Shown: one piece after another, positions 1-13,032 of the stretch
How the letters are laid out: the number at the start of each line of letters is the position of its first letter
Numbering within the stretch: position 1 is the stretch's first letter
Source: Diploscapter coronatus
Lineage: Eukaryota > Nematoda > Chromadorea > Rhabditida > Rhabditidae
Direction: 5' to 3'
Length of the DNA stretch: 64,000 nucleotides
Assembly: GCA_964036155.1 (NCBI GenBank)
Contig: OZ038422.1
Location: 53,839,201 to 53,903,200, forward strand
Program-made: the position numbers and the translations under genes
The notes under the pieces: model-generated
What the model saw: the letters and a program-made list of their open reading frames with translations, nothing else
Told to the model about the DNA's origin: nothing
Databases searched by the model: none

Positions 1-516
1 AGAATAATTCGTTTTTATGACTATTCTCGATGCTGGTGGAGAAACTTCGCGGGTAGAAGAGAAAATTTTAACATTCAACATAAAACCTGGCTGGAAGAGT
101 GGTACCAAGATAACATTTCCGAAAGAAGGAAATCAAGTACGCGGTAAAATTCCTGCTGATGTTGTCTTCATAATCAGGGTTAGTTAGAAGCCATCATTTT
201 TATTGACTACTTTTTCATATAATTTAGGACAAGCATCATCCAACTTTCACACGGGAGGGTCAAGATATTCGCTATGTCCATAAAATGTCACCAAATGATC
301 CGGTTGATAAAATAAAAATACCAACATTAGATGGATCTGTCCAAACTGTCTCAATTGCGGACATCTTTCACCCCAATCGTGAAATGCGGTAATTTTCAAA
401 AATTTCTTATTTTTTGGAAAATCAACATCTTTACATTTAGACTTCCTAATTTGGGGCTTCCTAATCCAAAGAACCCTCAGAGTCGTGGTGATCTGATCGT
501 GGAGTTGATTAGATAA
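1..516 (+). CDS. DNAJB-type Hsp40 co-chaperone, 3' part only
   Basis: C-terminal substrate-binding region of a type II DnaJ protein (DNAJB1/DNAJB4 family), which delivers clients to Hsp70 and stimulates its ATPase. Three exons are visible: up to 178, 228-388 and 441-516. They encode the family hallmarks KPGWKSGTKITFPKEG, PADVVFII, IPTLDG and LPNPKNPQSRGDLIVE. The J domain and G/F region lie outside the window. Oddities: the first 18 bases read RIIRF in one frame, while the next codons (MTILDAGG) need a 1-nt shift at a T5 run near base 15. The protein stops right after GDLIVELIR, about 25-30 residues short of the usual DNAJB C-terminus. The segment normally rich in LREALCG is also diverged. 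It is either a fast-evolving paralogue or a decaying copy; the family assignment is secure. Confidence 0.85.
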
Positions 517-883
517 ATATTCTCTTTGTCAATAATTTTTCCTCAGTATTATTTTGAATCTCATTTTAACTCTAAATTTATTAGGGATGACGTCAACATA
601 ATTACCTCTTTTTCACCCGTGGTGATCTTCCTATTTCATACCTTCATAGATCAGGCTAATCTGTCGAGCAACACAACTTCTCCATTGTTTCACTCTCAAA
701 CGAGTTTTTGTTTCAGTTTCACCTAATCGTAATTCAATTCGATAGTTCTATTGATAGATTTCGAGCACAATCTTCTCCAAATTTATTGCAATTTTTGAGT
801 TTTACTCGTATTACTACTATCTCATGATTTTTATAAATCGCTATATCGGTTGTGCCTTCTTTGTGCATAAAAGTGATCGCTAA
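517..883. other. Intergenic region before sulfotransferase gene
   Basis: AT-rich spacer between the DnaJ stop codon and the next start. It contains a CRE-like TGACGTCA near 588 that may be chance. I see no exon or RNA gene. Confidence 0.5.
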
Positions 884-2998
884 ATGTCCTCAAATCAACC
901 GCTGATCAAGTTTTTCATATTTTCTGCCATTTCACTGGCACTATTCCTGTTTCTAGTCAATTTTGCTGATTATTTTGACTTCGAATTCGACAAATCGCCG
1001 AGATGGAGCATTTGGAGATACAACTTTGATGATACATCACAGGCAAAGTCAACTGGAAAACCTCTTCCGAAGGACTACAGACCCTTGCAGTATGAGAAGA
1101 AAATCGGTCTGAAGAGACTGGCAGATATGAACAATATTAGAAAGATGAACTCTCATGTTAGTCCTAGTAACTTAATGTCTTTAATTTAGAAAAGAATCCA
1201 TTTTTCCGGCTTTGTGGTTAAGATAGAATTTTATTGTTTCTGAATTTCGTCTAACTAGGAGAGCTTTTCACGTGTCCGCCTCCGATTTGGCTGCTCCTTC
1301 ATACCAACGAGATATTTCATAACGCTACGCTAGTGAAGATGCTGAAGTCAGAAAGTATCCCAATTCGAGTCATTCACATAGGAAATCGTAAAAACCGTTC
1401 TGCGCGCAATGCAAAAATTCCATGAGAAATTGAGAAATTACAAATTAGCATACATAATTTCTCCATAGAACAAGAAGGTTTTCGAAATTTCCCGTGCGAA
1501 CGGCTCCAATCGAGCACTTCAACGTCTTCATCAACGTCATAATATATTCTTCTGGTGTACAAATCAGCCAAATTGAGGACGGTTAAGTGAAAAGCTTTCT
1601 AGCAAATTTCTAGTTTTAGAAGCTACCGAATCGATCTACGAATTTGACAGCTGAGCAACTCTGTTCTAATTCAAAAGAGCTTACTTGTATGCCTCCTTTC
1701 AAGGATTTTGAAACCGAACTTCGAGTTAGCAGTGATTCGTTTTCCGATTAAGTTTGCTTTGAACTTAGGCTGCAAAAAGATTCAAGATTTCTGCTTGCGT
1801 GATTCAAAAGAGCATGTCGACTGTGATGACTGGAATAATTTGCTATCTGCACAATGCGGAAAAATTTGTCGAGGCAAATCGAGATATTCTCAAGGAGTGG
1901 AAGCAGATTAGGTAATTTGTATAGATTTATAACTACAACAAATTAGCTATTTTCTAGATTTTGTATGTTTCGAAATGAATTTCTATCGTTGAAGATGATG
2001 TTCAGGCGCTACAAGGTAATTTTGACAGAATGTATTATCAACGTGCAAAGAAGCGGTTACTCGATCATAGGGCAGCATGCAAGTCACTGAGATTTCTTTA
2101 ATTTCTTTGACGAATAGCGTACCTTAAAGGAGAGAATTAGAAGAATTCTTCTAAATTATCTGGCTCTTGATGACCGCCTTTTCCGCGTTATTACTATTGA
2201 TTTTGTTTCTGAAATTGTCGTTTAGATGAATTCAACAGCAGAAGGTTGGAAATTTCTAATGGTAACTCGCGATCCTGTTGATAGATTTTTATCGGGATTC
2301 GTTGACAAATGTATACGGTAGGTAATTTTTTACTGTTTTCTTTGTTTTACTTTGCATTTTTTTTAGAAAACCTAAAGAAAAATTGCATTACTGTAATGGA
2401 TGCGGTGCGAATATGACATGCTTCATAATTCAGGAGTATGCAAGAATGAAGAAACAAGTGAGAATGCATTCATTATGACTTTGAAATTTTTATAATTTTA
2501 GGTGGAGCAAAATAACTTCTACAGGAGTTTTGAAGATCGTCATTTCTTCCCACAAAATTGGTGAAATTTCACCTTTATGCAGATTTATTCTTCAAGTTTA
2601 GGCGTTGTAATCTTGGTGAATTCTACGACCGCTATAGTTTCATTCGGTATTCTTCTGATCCAAGTTTGACTCTGATGGAAGATCTGTTCCAAGTTCTTCG
2701 AGAACAAAAGGTCTTCAATAAGCCTTCAAACATTTTTCTAGAGGTAATAAGTTTAGGTGTCTGACCAGAATATTCAATTTATCCGTGATCAGCTAACTCG
2801 AGATCGGACTGCTCATAGCACTATACATTCAGAAGCACGAACGTTCATGGAGGATAGGTAAGTTTCATGTTTTATTTAGAATGATGGTTAGAGTTATTCT
2901 TCAGACTCCGCTCAAGTCCATTTTTAATGGAATACATCGTGCGAATGTTTTATCAAGACTTTATACTCTTCAATTACACTCTTCCGACGGGTTTTTGA
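884..2998 (+). CDS. Golgi sulfotransferase, nematode Sulfotransfer_2 family
   Basis: Type II membrane enzyme predicted to transfer sulfate from PAPS to glycans in the Golgi. The start at 884 gives a short cytosolic end and one hydrophobic anchor (FFIFSAISLALFLFLVNF). Confident exons are 1651-1724, 1769-1912, 1958-2015, 2226 to about 2317, and five more to the TGA at 2996-2998. The 5'-phosphosulfate loop reads SACVIQKSMSTVM. The 3'-phosphate motif reads TRDPVDRFLSGFVDKC. Family signatures follow: CNGCGANMTC, EDRHFFPQNW, YSFIRYSSD and the C-terminal RLRSSPFLMEYIVRMFYQDF. The stretch 1156-1650 certainly contains exons (for example one reading IEHFNVFINVIIYSS near 1520-1575), but I could not phase all of them, so the protein between the anchor and residue ~150 is uncertain. 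A one-base lesion there is not excluded. Confidence 0.82.
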
Positions 2999-4087
2999 TA
3001 ATTTTGCATGCATATTCCTCAGTTGATTTGCCATGATTTCCATTATTTTATTGAATGAATCATTTTCACAAACAAATAACTATGAAAGGTGACTGGATTC
3101 TATCACCAATATGGCATACGAATTGTGCGACATCAAACAAATGTGAGCTAATTTTGTGGACGATGAAATGAGGAACGCGATACCAGAATTTGGAAAGCTA
3201 TGCAATTTGCATTGGAACATAGCTGACTAAAAGATTAGACAGACTTGAATGAAATGAAATTGCGATTGAAAGACTTGAAACACATGAAGGAAGTTCAAAG
3301 GAATCACAAGGACAATGACGAAAGGACATGAGACAGGAATACTCTTTGTGCAGCGAATGATGAAGGACTAGACAAAATTGTCAGAGAAGGTAAGAAGTGA
3401 TGCAATTACCCGAGTAGAATCGAAAGAGGATCGTCCGGCCGAGCAGCCGCTGAGATGCCGAAGTGGTTCACCTTCCAGTGTTCGTTACGTAGTGTATCGC
3501 TAAAATTGATAATATAATATTTTTCTTCTCCTGAATATCAGGTTTTTCCTCGATATGTTTGAATTAAATCTAATTTTTTTTTTAATTAAGCCAAATTTTG
3601 GTCTATTTTTACTCCATTATGTCCAAGATCGATATTACTTGTTACTAGGAAAAGGTATTGAGAAGCTTTTCCCGCTGACTCTGCATTCTTTCCCTCTCGC
3701 TCTCTCCAATTTGCACTCGCACCATACTTTTTCTCATAGACAGAGGCAACACGATCTCAGGGATAATAGAGAGTACTTTAAAGTTCGATATAAAATTCAT
3801 TACATTGGAACCATCGATTTGGCTGGAATCTGTTCCAAAAGCCTGGTCCTGATGCTGAAACAATTCGATTTGTAAAGGGGAATTTCCAAGCTTCAGATTT
3901 TATTAGTATTTTCTTTCTACAAACTCTAATGAATCACTCAACTAATCTACGAAAACACATTCAAAGTGTTGTGTGAGGAAAAGCGAAACGTCTATAAGAT
4001 CTACTCGAACACTCATGCAAATTACGAGCTCTAAACTTTCTAAAGTTGTAGTAATGTAATAAGTAAAACGACAACATGCAACCACCC
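2999..4087. other. Intergenic spacer, no gene seen
   Basis: About 1.1 kb between the sulfotransferase stop and the stop of the minus-strand gene. A possible 106-codon frame at 3555-3875 lacks recognisable domains, is overlapped by an equally long antisense frame, and is treated as noise. Confidence 0.5.
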
Positions 4088-7000
4088 TTACTTATAGTTA
4101 GTCGAGGTGCGTCTATTACCTCCATTTTCTGCAGTGCCTGACTGCTCGCCACCGCCCGGTTTTTGGAACGCTATCATTTCAGGTCCGGGCGGGGCTGGCG
4201 TTGTTACTGGAAGTGGTCTAAAATTATTCGATCATAATGATTTAATTTTTCTTCAAATCATACCGGAAAGTGTGTTTCTGTGATGGCGATTCTGTATTCG
4301 AACTCTTCTTGTCGCCATTACTCTTTTGATAAGACTTCCTAAGGATGACAATATTGAGATGAGATTCGAAGCACCTATTGCTTACTGAATAATAGTGCTT
4401 TCGGCTATTCGTGTTGTCTCTTGTGTCTCTGGTTCTTCGGTGACAAAAGTGGATTCGTATACTTCTTCCTCGGGTAGTTGCGTTGACTGAAATGTAGACC
4501 TTATTTTTTATGCCTAGTCTCGGTCAGTAACGTGACAAAAGCACTTTTAGCATATTTGATTTCAAATTAATGCAAATTTGAAAAATTGGCAAAATCGTAA
4601 TGTCGTAGCTTGAACAAATTGTTTAGAAAAGGTAAGGAAAACACTTAATCTCTGTTTAATTATTATTTCTTTGAGATGCAATATTGCCAAACTTTCAACA
4701 AAAACATTTGATTTTGATTTTTCAAAAATCGATCTTACATCTGTTCAACTCTAAATGTCTTACTTCAGTTTCCTCGGCTTCTGCCGTTTCTTTCTCTTCC
4801 GTTTTGGAGATATCTTCGATTCTGGGCGATTTTGTCGTTGTTGACAATAGTCGTTGCCAGAATGGGATGTATTTCGGTGTGGGCTTAGCCTTTTGTCCGA
4901 CTGTGAATCTGAATCAAGAGCTGTTTTCATTTTTTCGATTAGACTCGATATCTTTATCACACGCTTGTGGCTGAGATTGGAATTTGGACAGAACCAAAGA
5001 GAAGCGGAGCAGAAGTGGCGCAGAGAAGCGTGTCTTCTTGAGATTAGAACACGCTGAGTGGACAGAAAGAACCAAGGAGAGGGGAGAGATAGCGACACTC
5101 CCGAGGAAGCTGATAAAATCAGCGCAAACATGAGCAGCACTATCTCGTAGCGACTGAGGACTGGACGAACGACTAAAATTGGAAAGGAAAGGATAAGAAA
5201 AGAACAACTGTGAGAATGATGAAATTGTAGACTGACAAACATTTGAGCTGCAGATGATGGAAAATAGAAGGATTTCTGGTGAGCTTTCGAAATCCAATCA
5301 TATGATCGATGATGGGTCATCAATGATTGCAAACAATTAATAGTCTTTTAATAATAAAATTATCACTTACTTATCCCAGATATTTGCCCTCGTTGTGGTC
5401 TCCGGCGGTTGTGATGGTGTGGTCTTTTTGTAGGATGACAATCGCTTTCTTTCGGGCTGAATTGAATTTTTTTTCTAATTATCATGGACCATTTTTGACA
5501 AAGTTTGAAAACGAGCATAATTTTATCATTCAAACTTATTATGAGCAGTGTCCGGAACCCTATCTTATAGAGTCTACTAGGGAGCATTTGCTTCTTATAG
5601 AAAGCTTTCGGAGGTTACATAAATTTGTAGATCCATGCACAAAATTGCTTGAAATCAAGGTAAGCTAATAAACGAGAAATTCCAAAGCCATAATAAAATC
5701 ATCGTGCTCGCCTTCAAGCTCTTGATCATCGCTATTTTAACTGATGATAAAACCAAATGGAATGACTTGTTTGAGTTGGGTTATGAAATTGTTTTACCTT
5801 CCTTGTCGTCCTCTCGGTTGTCTCGTACTCCTCATCAGGCATTTCCTCAATTTCTGGCTGCGCGGTTGTGGTTGTGGTTTTTTTGCTTCCCTTTTTGCCA
5901 CTTCCATTTGGCGGTCGAGTCAATAACCTCAAACTGCCGATTTGACCGCTGCCCTATAAATTAACATAAAATTTGTCAAAATTATTCGTCATCTTCCTGT
6001 ATTATTAGGAAAGGGTAAAACTGGAAAAGTTTATCTCCTTCAGGCAAGTATTGATGCAGGATTTGCATAGTCATGTTCATTAACTAAGGCAAACTACGTC
6101 TTCTTTATCCCCAAAATATATGTCCCGCAAAGAAATATTCCAGACGGCGTAGTATTCTTTTCCCTTTTATCTTGTTTCTTTTCCTAGAAGAGGAAATCTC
6201 TCTCGCCTGTATTGAAGCATGGAGGCAATATAATATATTTTTACCGCATGAAAAAGAGTGAATTCAAATAATGGCAGCTAAAATACGCCTAACATTTAGG
6301 TACGGTACTTTAAAAGTAGTATGGCGCGGATCCGCCTCACCCTCGTCCATTGAAATCTGCAAAAATTTCCGCATGCAAAGATCATACAAACCAATATAAT
6401 CGGAATGCATACAATCGCTCGAGACTTGCATATGGGTATCATGGGATTTTAAAACTGAAGCATTCTTACCTTGGTTGTTCTTTCGGGAACGGCTCCATCT
6501 TCATCGATGATGGTTGAATTCAACAGGCCTGATTGGGTATTGCAAATCGTCGTTGAATAGCATCTCGAAATCATCTGTAATTTCAATGGTATTATCGCTC
6601 ATCAGCTCGAATCTTGCGATACTTGATGCACGTAGGCCTTAGCTTTGTAGGAATCCTTTCTGTACTTGGCGAGGAATGTCTCGAATGTTCCTGATTGTTT
6701 GCAGTACGCTGCATCTGACGCATCTTGGCAACGGAACGATAAACGCTCGCCCCTAAAATAAATATGTGAATATATTCTCTAGAAACCCTACCTCTCATGG
6801 CAATAATTGAAGCACATGACTCCAAATCCAAGTTGCTGACATGCACCGTGTCGGGCTTTGTATATTGAAGCGCATGTCTTCTTGTACTGCAATTGGTTTT
6901 TATAGATAGTGAGAAATTCCTTAAAATGCAACAACCAACAGCCATACCTGGAAATTACTTCCAACAGGTTCTTTGGCTCCAGCTCTTGGCAATATCCAAG

Positions 7001-7273
7001 TTTTATCCAATGCCCTAATAAGTTTATTCAAGCGTTCAACGTCAAGAATTTCATTCCTTCCAGGACTCTGAAATACGGTATTTTATTAAAAGAATCGATT
7101 ATGAAGTAGCAAACCATAGACCCTTGGTTAGGTTTAGTCATTGTTCTCGCGGGCGACATCGCTGGTGACTGCCTTGATTTTGTCTGTTCAATTGCTTTAT
7201 TGACTGCTGCTTGTCTGGATGCTGAAATATTTTCCATCAAACCATCATCATCATATTTTGTACGTGGAATCAT
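4088..7273 (-). CDS. Unrecognised multi-exon protein, Cys module plus Thr/Glu/Pro-rich tail
   Basis: I do not recognise this family. At least eight exons join in a consistent frame. The N-terminal exon begins MIPRTKYDDDG (start uncertain, no signal peptide at this ATG). The next reads SPGRNEILDVERLNKLIRALDK. A Cys-containing module follows, with KTCASIYKARHGACQQLGF, VMCFNYC and CQDASDAYC, then ISRCYSTTICNTQSG. The remainder is low complexity: a lysine/threonine stretch (GKKGSKKTTTTTAQP), PERKRLSSYKKTTPSQPPETT, KPTPKYIPFWQR, EEKETAEAEETE, LPEEEVYESTFVTEEPE and a final GGGEQSG...RRTSTNYK before the TAA at 4088-4090. Length is about 400 residues. The layout (paired Cys, then Thr/Glu-rich) resembles secreted nematode surface proteins, so a missing upstream signal-peptide exon is likely. 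Splice frames agree across all joins, which supports a real gene. Confidence 0.7.
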
Positions 7274-10200
7274 TTTTGTTGTTGTTAATTATGAATGAGA
7301 ATTGTAGATTATTGTTTTGGCTATCGTCTTTAATCTACAACATGTTTTCTCCGATAGCGGAAGGAGCAGCACAACGATTTGTTGGCAGTTGGCAATACTT
7401 AATCATTTTCTACCAGAGTGATTTTAGAGCATTTGTGTCTACTGTGAATAAGAATGACCATTTTGTTATTGACTATAGCGCTAAGGAGGGAATATTTCAT
7501 GGATCTTCAGATATTTTGTGATGTAAATCTTGATATCGCAATTTCTTCGTTTGTGGGAGTCCAGTTGCACTTTCGGTCCAATTAATCTGCAATTGAATTC
7601 CAATTCCTTTCCTTCCGGGATACTATGTTCGTACAGTGGATGCTCTAAAAATAACCCATCTGCTTGTTGCTTGCTGCTGCTGCTGCTGCTGCTGTCAATC
7701 GACCCGTTTGTGTTGTCGTTTTTGTCTTTCGCTGCACAAGCCAGCCACTTTGCTCATTTTCACAAGGAAACAGCAAGCTAAAGCAAGAAAAAGAGAAAAA
7801 AGAAGTGAGAGAAAGCGATTGCGATTCGTTTGGATTTGCCTGTTCTCTGCCTGTGTTCCTCGCAGCTCCTTTGTCTAACCTCCCCCAACGTTCTGTCGTT
7901 CGCCTTTTGCTCTTTTGTCGTTCACCTCTTCCAGCTTCTCTGCCTGTCTATCGCATTCAAATGTCTCCCTTTTTGTGGAACGACACTTTCGTTTGAATGG
8001 GACGAACATAGTCTTGCGACAGTGAAAGATCCAATGGCCGAATGCCTCAAATTGCAACTCTTTTCTGACTGTCTGGGCTTTATAATTCTAACTGAAACGA
8101 GTAAAAGTGCACTATTAAAAAGTGGATAAATTGGACGCATTTTTGAGAAGAGCCCAATACCATGGAACAACTCGATTTTATAGCATAAATTCTCAGATGA
8201 TATGGGCTAAAGATAGTACTAACAGTTGTAATCTGCGAATTGATCTTTTTCATATCTCTTTTCTTCTGACTGCAACACTCTTAGAAAACTCGAACTCAAA
8301 CAGAACTGTCGAAAGAGGTTCACACCTTCGAAAAGAGACTGAAAAAGAAAAGAGCATTGAAGAAGCTGAGAATGGAGGGAAGAAGGAGAAATGGAATAGG
8401 CGCAAAAGGCTTAGATGTCGATTGTGCTGATTGTCACTGAGAGGTGAGGCTGAAGCTGCAGACGATAGAGAATCGGGAATTAAGGATTGATTGGAACGAG
8501 AAGAGGGAAGGAAAAAGCAAATCGAGCCTGGAAGGATCAAGTTCTTTCAGTCAATAGACTTCGGCCAATCGAAACGTAACAATGACGCCCGTACTAAAAA
8601 TAGATTTTTTCCTTCCAAATCGAAAAGAATTCGTAAGTTTATAGCAGAAAACGAATGTTTCAAAGGAGAATGGATAGTCAACACATAATAACTATAATTT
8701 ATTTATCATTTTCTGCACCGATCTTTAGAGCTTAAATGACTGAACGGGGTGAAATTTTTGAGTATTTCATAAAAATATCATCCTCAATACAATTTTATTC
8801 TTGCTATCTTTTATTAAATTTAAAGCGTCGTTCAATTAGCTAAGGTCGGCTGCAGCATGCACCGTTCGTGTTCCATTTTCTCTCTGTTCTTCATCTTCTC
8901 TGCATATTTTCCAAAGCATGGTTTATTTGCGCGCCGCACGTAGTTTCATATGTCAAACAAGCGGCAGGCAGCCGAACAGAAGACAGAAGAGGAGTCAAAT
9001 CGAATCCCCACGACTTGCAGAGCAAATACAAACTGAATGATGAATAAAATGACCGATAGAAGCGCGTGCAAATGAGATAAAAGCCGATGGATCTGGTCAT
9101 TGAGAGAAACAAATCATTAATCATCTACTATAATTGGAGCTTGATGGCTTGTTGCTACTATAGAAGGATGGTAGTTTTTTCTTGGGATAATGAAAATCTG
9201 CTTACACTCGCTAAAATGTATAAGAAAGGAAGAAGAAGAGAAAGTAAACTTAAAGATGCAGCTGAAAAGCTAGCTGTCAAATTTCGTCACTACAGAAGCG
9301 CGAAAAGTAGACAGTAGCGAATAAACCATATCTTGGAAAACGTTCCACTGATCAATTGAGCTATTGTGAGTTTCCAAGTTCAAAATAATGAAGAAACTAA
9401 AATTTATACCTGCATTAGCTGCAACTGTAGTAATTAGCAGCGGTAAAGCGAGGACGAAACGCATCCTTGGAAAAGCGACCTCTGCACTGCTGGACTCGAC
9501 TCGATCTCACACAGATGACACACCAATAATCCCTCAAAGCAACAATAATCTGATGAAAAATTTTACAGAAGAAAAAATGAAATGGACGAAATCGAAGGGA
9601 GGAATCGGATGTGTTTTCGAGTGACCGCTGCTGCTGAGCGGTGCGTCAAGGTGAGAGGGGAGGGGGAGGAAAAGGAGAGCAGAGAGAAGTCCCTGAGGGA
9701 AGGAGAAACCGAGTGGGACAGAGAAACGTTCCGGCCAAGACTGGAAAAACAGTGCAGAAAAATGAGAAAGGACAAGAGAGATAGTGGAGGAACGACGAGC
9801 ACAAACGCGAAAGATCGTGGAAATAGGGAGACAGAGGCGTGTCCTTTGACCTGCTCTATGCATTCAGCATCCTGATGCTCATCTCATTTTTCCCCGTCCT
9901 TCGTTTCAAATGTGAAGACAAGAAGAGAGGGTGGCTGCCCCCGAACGACAGGACTCAAGCCTTGTGCAAATTGTGTCGAAAGAAGGAAAATGTGCGAAGG
10001 GATGACATGATCCTGCAGAAGCCTGAGAGGAAATAGCTCACGAACACAAGGATAAGAGATATTGAAGGGGAAAAATTGACTATCTGTTTACAGACATGAG
10101 ATTTGAGATGAACGTCGTGGGAAGTTTTCTTCTTGGAACAAAGAATATTCACAGCATTGTTTTGTGAACATAAGATTTGCAGCGACAAAGGACATCTACC

Positions 10201-10488
10201 AGAAATAGCAAACCGATAAATATTTATCAACGAAAGATTTTTTCTTTTAAATTTGATTTGATTTTTTCAAAACCTGAATTTTTTACATGCGAGAACATTT
10301 CTTCCTTGGTGTGGCAGACAGCGCTCGCAGATCGTAATCTCCGAATCTCCGATGGACTATCCTCTTGCCTTTAGGATGTTCATTGTTGTATTCCAGCTTT
10401 GTCAAATCCATTCTCCATGGATTGACGAAAATCGATATTCCATTGTTCGATTCATACCGCTGTATCGATTGATTGAATCACGTGCGAA
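7274..10488. other. 3.2-kb intergenic region with purine-rich tracts
   Basis: No supported exon. It holds a CTG microsatellite (7672-7695), and long purine-rich stretches on the + strand around 8300-8560 and 9560-10060. These generate overlapping spurious frames on both strands. It is probably 5' regulatory DNA shared by the divergent minus-strand gene and the sugar-transporter gene. Confidence 0.5.
7672..7695 (+). repeat. (CTG/TGC)8 microsatellite
   Basis: Eight uninterrupted trinucleotide units lie in a gene-free stretch. No convincing coding frame surrounds them. Confidence 0.9.
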
Positions 10489-12353
10489 ATGGCGATGGAT
10501 AATCCGAAATCCTACAAGTATCTTGGACTGCTGCTGTTGACAACTCAACAAGCATGGTATTTTGAATAAGCTCATGGGTTTTAGTTACAAAATAAGAAAT
10601 TTAGCATGCCTTTGATGGCACGATATACTCGCTACAGAGAGGAAAAGGACTCTTTCTTCACGACAGTCGATGTTTTCATGATGGAAGTCATCAAGCTGTT
10701 CACTGCAATTTTTCTTTTCATCTATACTTCTCAAAATTCATGGAAGTTTGTGTAGACCCTTCAACATGAAACGTTAAGCTCTAACTTTCAGTTTCTTTAT
10801 GGAATTGAAAGTAGCAATTTACGACAATCGGCTTGAGTCTGCCAAAGTGTGTGTTCCAGCTTTGATTTATACACTGCAGAATAATCTTTATTATATGGCA
10901 CTCACTCATCTAGAAGCTACTACGTTTTGCGTATGCGATCTCTAAACTTCTTATTGAATATTTCGGCATATTCAGATAGCTTATCAAATGAAGATCTTCA
11001 CGACGGCTATTCTAATGTATTTTCTCCTCGGCAAGCGACTTTCGAACAAACAATGGTTGGCACTCGTTATTCTGGTCATAGGTAGGTTTCATTTACTTGA
11101 TTTAGCTACCAATTTCCAGCTTTCCATTTTCTTGATTCCTTTAGGAGTAGCTGATGTGCAATTAGTCTATGCACCACCGCAAGGAAATCCAAACATTTAT
11201 CAGAAGCCTCTCATTGGTTTTCTTGCTGTCATCACGATGTGCTTCACCTCTGCATTCGCAGGTTCACTATTCCCTTCTCACTCTAAGAACATTCCTTTGC
11301 AGGCGTTTATCTTGAAAAAGTTCTAAAAGGGTCGAATGTTTCAATTTGGATGCAGAATATTCGTTTGTCACTTATCGGTTTGCCGATTTCAATGCTATCG
11401 ATGTGGTTCTATGAATGGGACGAGATTCAAAGAGGTGATTTTCAGTGATTACAATTTTGCTATATCGTTTCGGACGAATTTTTATAAAACGACGCTCATG
11501 AGCGACAAAAGTATACAGAAACATTGAAGAGGGTCAATTCGTGGCAGATAGAGAAGTGAGAGTGGACAAACAGAAAATTGAAAGGCAGTGCGGAAATGCA
11601 CTCGACACTTTCCGGCAGAGATCCACAAATGGAGTGAGGGGGGAGTGAAAGATGAGAAATGCGACAGCAAAAAAGCGAACCGCAACGAATTTCGCCGAGT
11701 TGCTTTGGTTTTCTTCGAGTGCAAATCGAGAGATCAGCAGGTCAGGGGTGTAGTGCCAACGGAGCTGATTTCTTCCGGCACTTGAATCTACCCCTCAATT
11801 GGTCTCCTTTGCTTGCAGATGGATTCTTCCGCGGATGGGACTTCCTCGTTATCTGTCTGACTGTCACTAATTCTATCGGGGGACTGCTTATATCTGTGGT
11901 CATCAAATATGCAGACAATATACTCAAGGCCTATGCGCAAGTTAGATCATTGATATATACGAACAAAGTCGTGCGAAATTAGATATTGAGCAATCTTTGA
12001 AATGTGAAAAGATAAAATTTCATTTTGATCAAAAGACAATACGAACTTTTTGTTAGACGATATGATAAAGAATTAACGCACGATCTGAAAAAGAACGAAT
12101 CCAAATGACTATTGCCCTTCAGAGCATGGCCATAATCGGAGCAGCCCTTGGTTCGTGGCTACTATTCGATTTTGTTCCTGGATTTTTCTTCACACTTGGA
12201 TCTTCCCTCGTCATTGCGTCCATTATCCTCTACACGCTTTATCCATATCAGCAACGATATGATTTGTCGCAATTTTCAAATACCAAGACCCCTCTACTCA
12301 TGATTAAGGCTACTAAGGGTGCTGGTCTCACTTCGAATTCAGCGACACTTTGA
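10489..12353 (+). CDS. Nucleotide-sugar transporter, SLC35A family
   Basis: Golgi antiporter that imports UDP-sugars (family members carry UDP-galactose or UDP-GlcNAc) in exchange for UMP. The start at 10489 (MAMDNPKSYKYLGLLLLTTQQ) fits family N-termini. About eight exons give roughly 330 residues with ten predicted membrane segments. Diagnostic motifs include VPALIYTLQNNLYYMAL, THLEATTFCIAYQMKI, TTAILMYFLLGKRLS, CFTSAFAGVYLEKVLKGS, WMQNIRLSLIGLP, GGLLISVVIKYADNILK and SMAIIGAALGSWLLFDF. All joins keep frame. The first exon ends at 10556. A larger intron, about 11433-11820, precedes the DGFFRGWDFLVICL exon. The TGA is at 12351-12353 and a polyadenylation hexamer follows at 12449. It resembles the SRF-3/UDP-Gal transporter branch, but substrate cannot be read from sequence. 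Confidence 0.93.
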
Positions 12354-12448
12354 CGAAATGTGTGCATCGATTCAACTTTTCATCGTAGATGAGTTTTACA
12401 GGCTGAATGAGAATTGAGTCCGTTTTTGAGTAGATGGCTTTTCGTATA

Positions 12449-12454
12449 AATAAA
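12449..12454 (+). other. AATAAA polyadenylation signal
   Basis: Consensus hexamer 95 nt beyond the transporter stop codon, on the same strand. Confidence 0.6.
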
Positions 12455-12541
12455 CAAAGCAAATTATTTGATTACTTCTTGACAGTTCTTTCATTCTTCG
12501 CATAGAAGGTGCATTACTCGGATTTTTACATTTGATCATAT

Positions 12542-13032
12542 GAGCCATGTAGGCAATACAAGGCTGCATACATTTTGCGAGTGCAGAAAATTAGACCACA
12601 ATCCCTTCGAAAACCGATTGTTCGGCAATGCTGGTCCAGTTTTCGATCGATTTTCGTGAACTACTTTCGATAATTATTATTATCATCAAAATAATTAGAT
12701 AATTGACTAATTAACTCTTTTAGAGTGCTTTCAACAGGATTCACGCAGCTTACACTGCTATTCAGCTAATCAAAAGATTTTCTTGATGTTTCACTGATGA
12801 AAGTGAAGGAGGCGACAGAACTTTGGCCTAATCAGGATAATTGACCAACTAATTATCCTATTATTTGGATGATAATTATCATCCAAATTAATTAACGAAA
12901 ATAGTAATTAAGTCGAGAAATTCGATCGAAACTTGGGCCAAGCTGTGTTGAATAGTCGACTTTCGAAGGAGACGTGACTTGATTTCTCTCATTTGCAAAA
13001 TGTATACAGCCTTGTATTGCCTCCATGGCTCA
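12542..13032. repeat. Imperfect inverted-repeat (MITE-like) element, 491 bp
   Basis: The left end (12542 onward, starting TGAGCCATG) matches the reverse complement of the right end (ending CATGGCTCA at 13032). About 36 of the first 38 bases agree, including AGGCAATACAAGGCTG, and weaker similarity continues for about 120 bases per arm. The central part is AT-rich with further degenerate dyads. No open frame and no clear target-site duplication are visible. Looks like an ageing non-autonomous DNA element. Confidence 0.75.

Noticed and set aside
3555..3875. 106-codon plus frame after the sulfotransferase
   Set aside because: Low-complexity start, overlapping antisense frame of similar length and no motif.
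4760..5332. 190-codon minus-strand frame
   Set aside because: Its 3' half overlaps, in another frame, an exon of the multi-exon minus gene that reads KPTPKYIPFWQRLL and joins in phase with its neighbours; the long frame has no homology.
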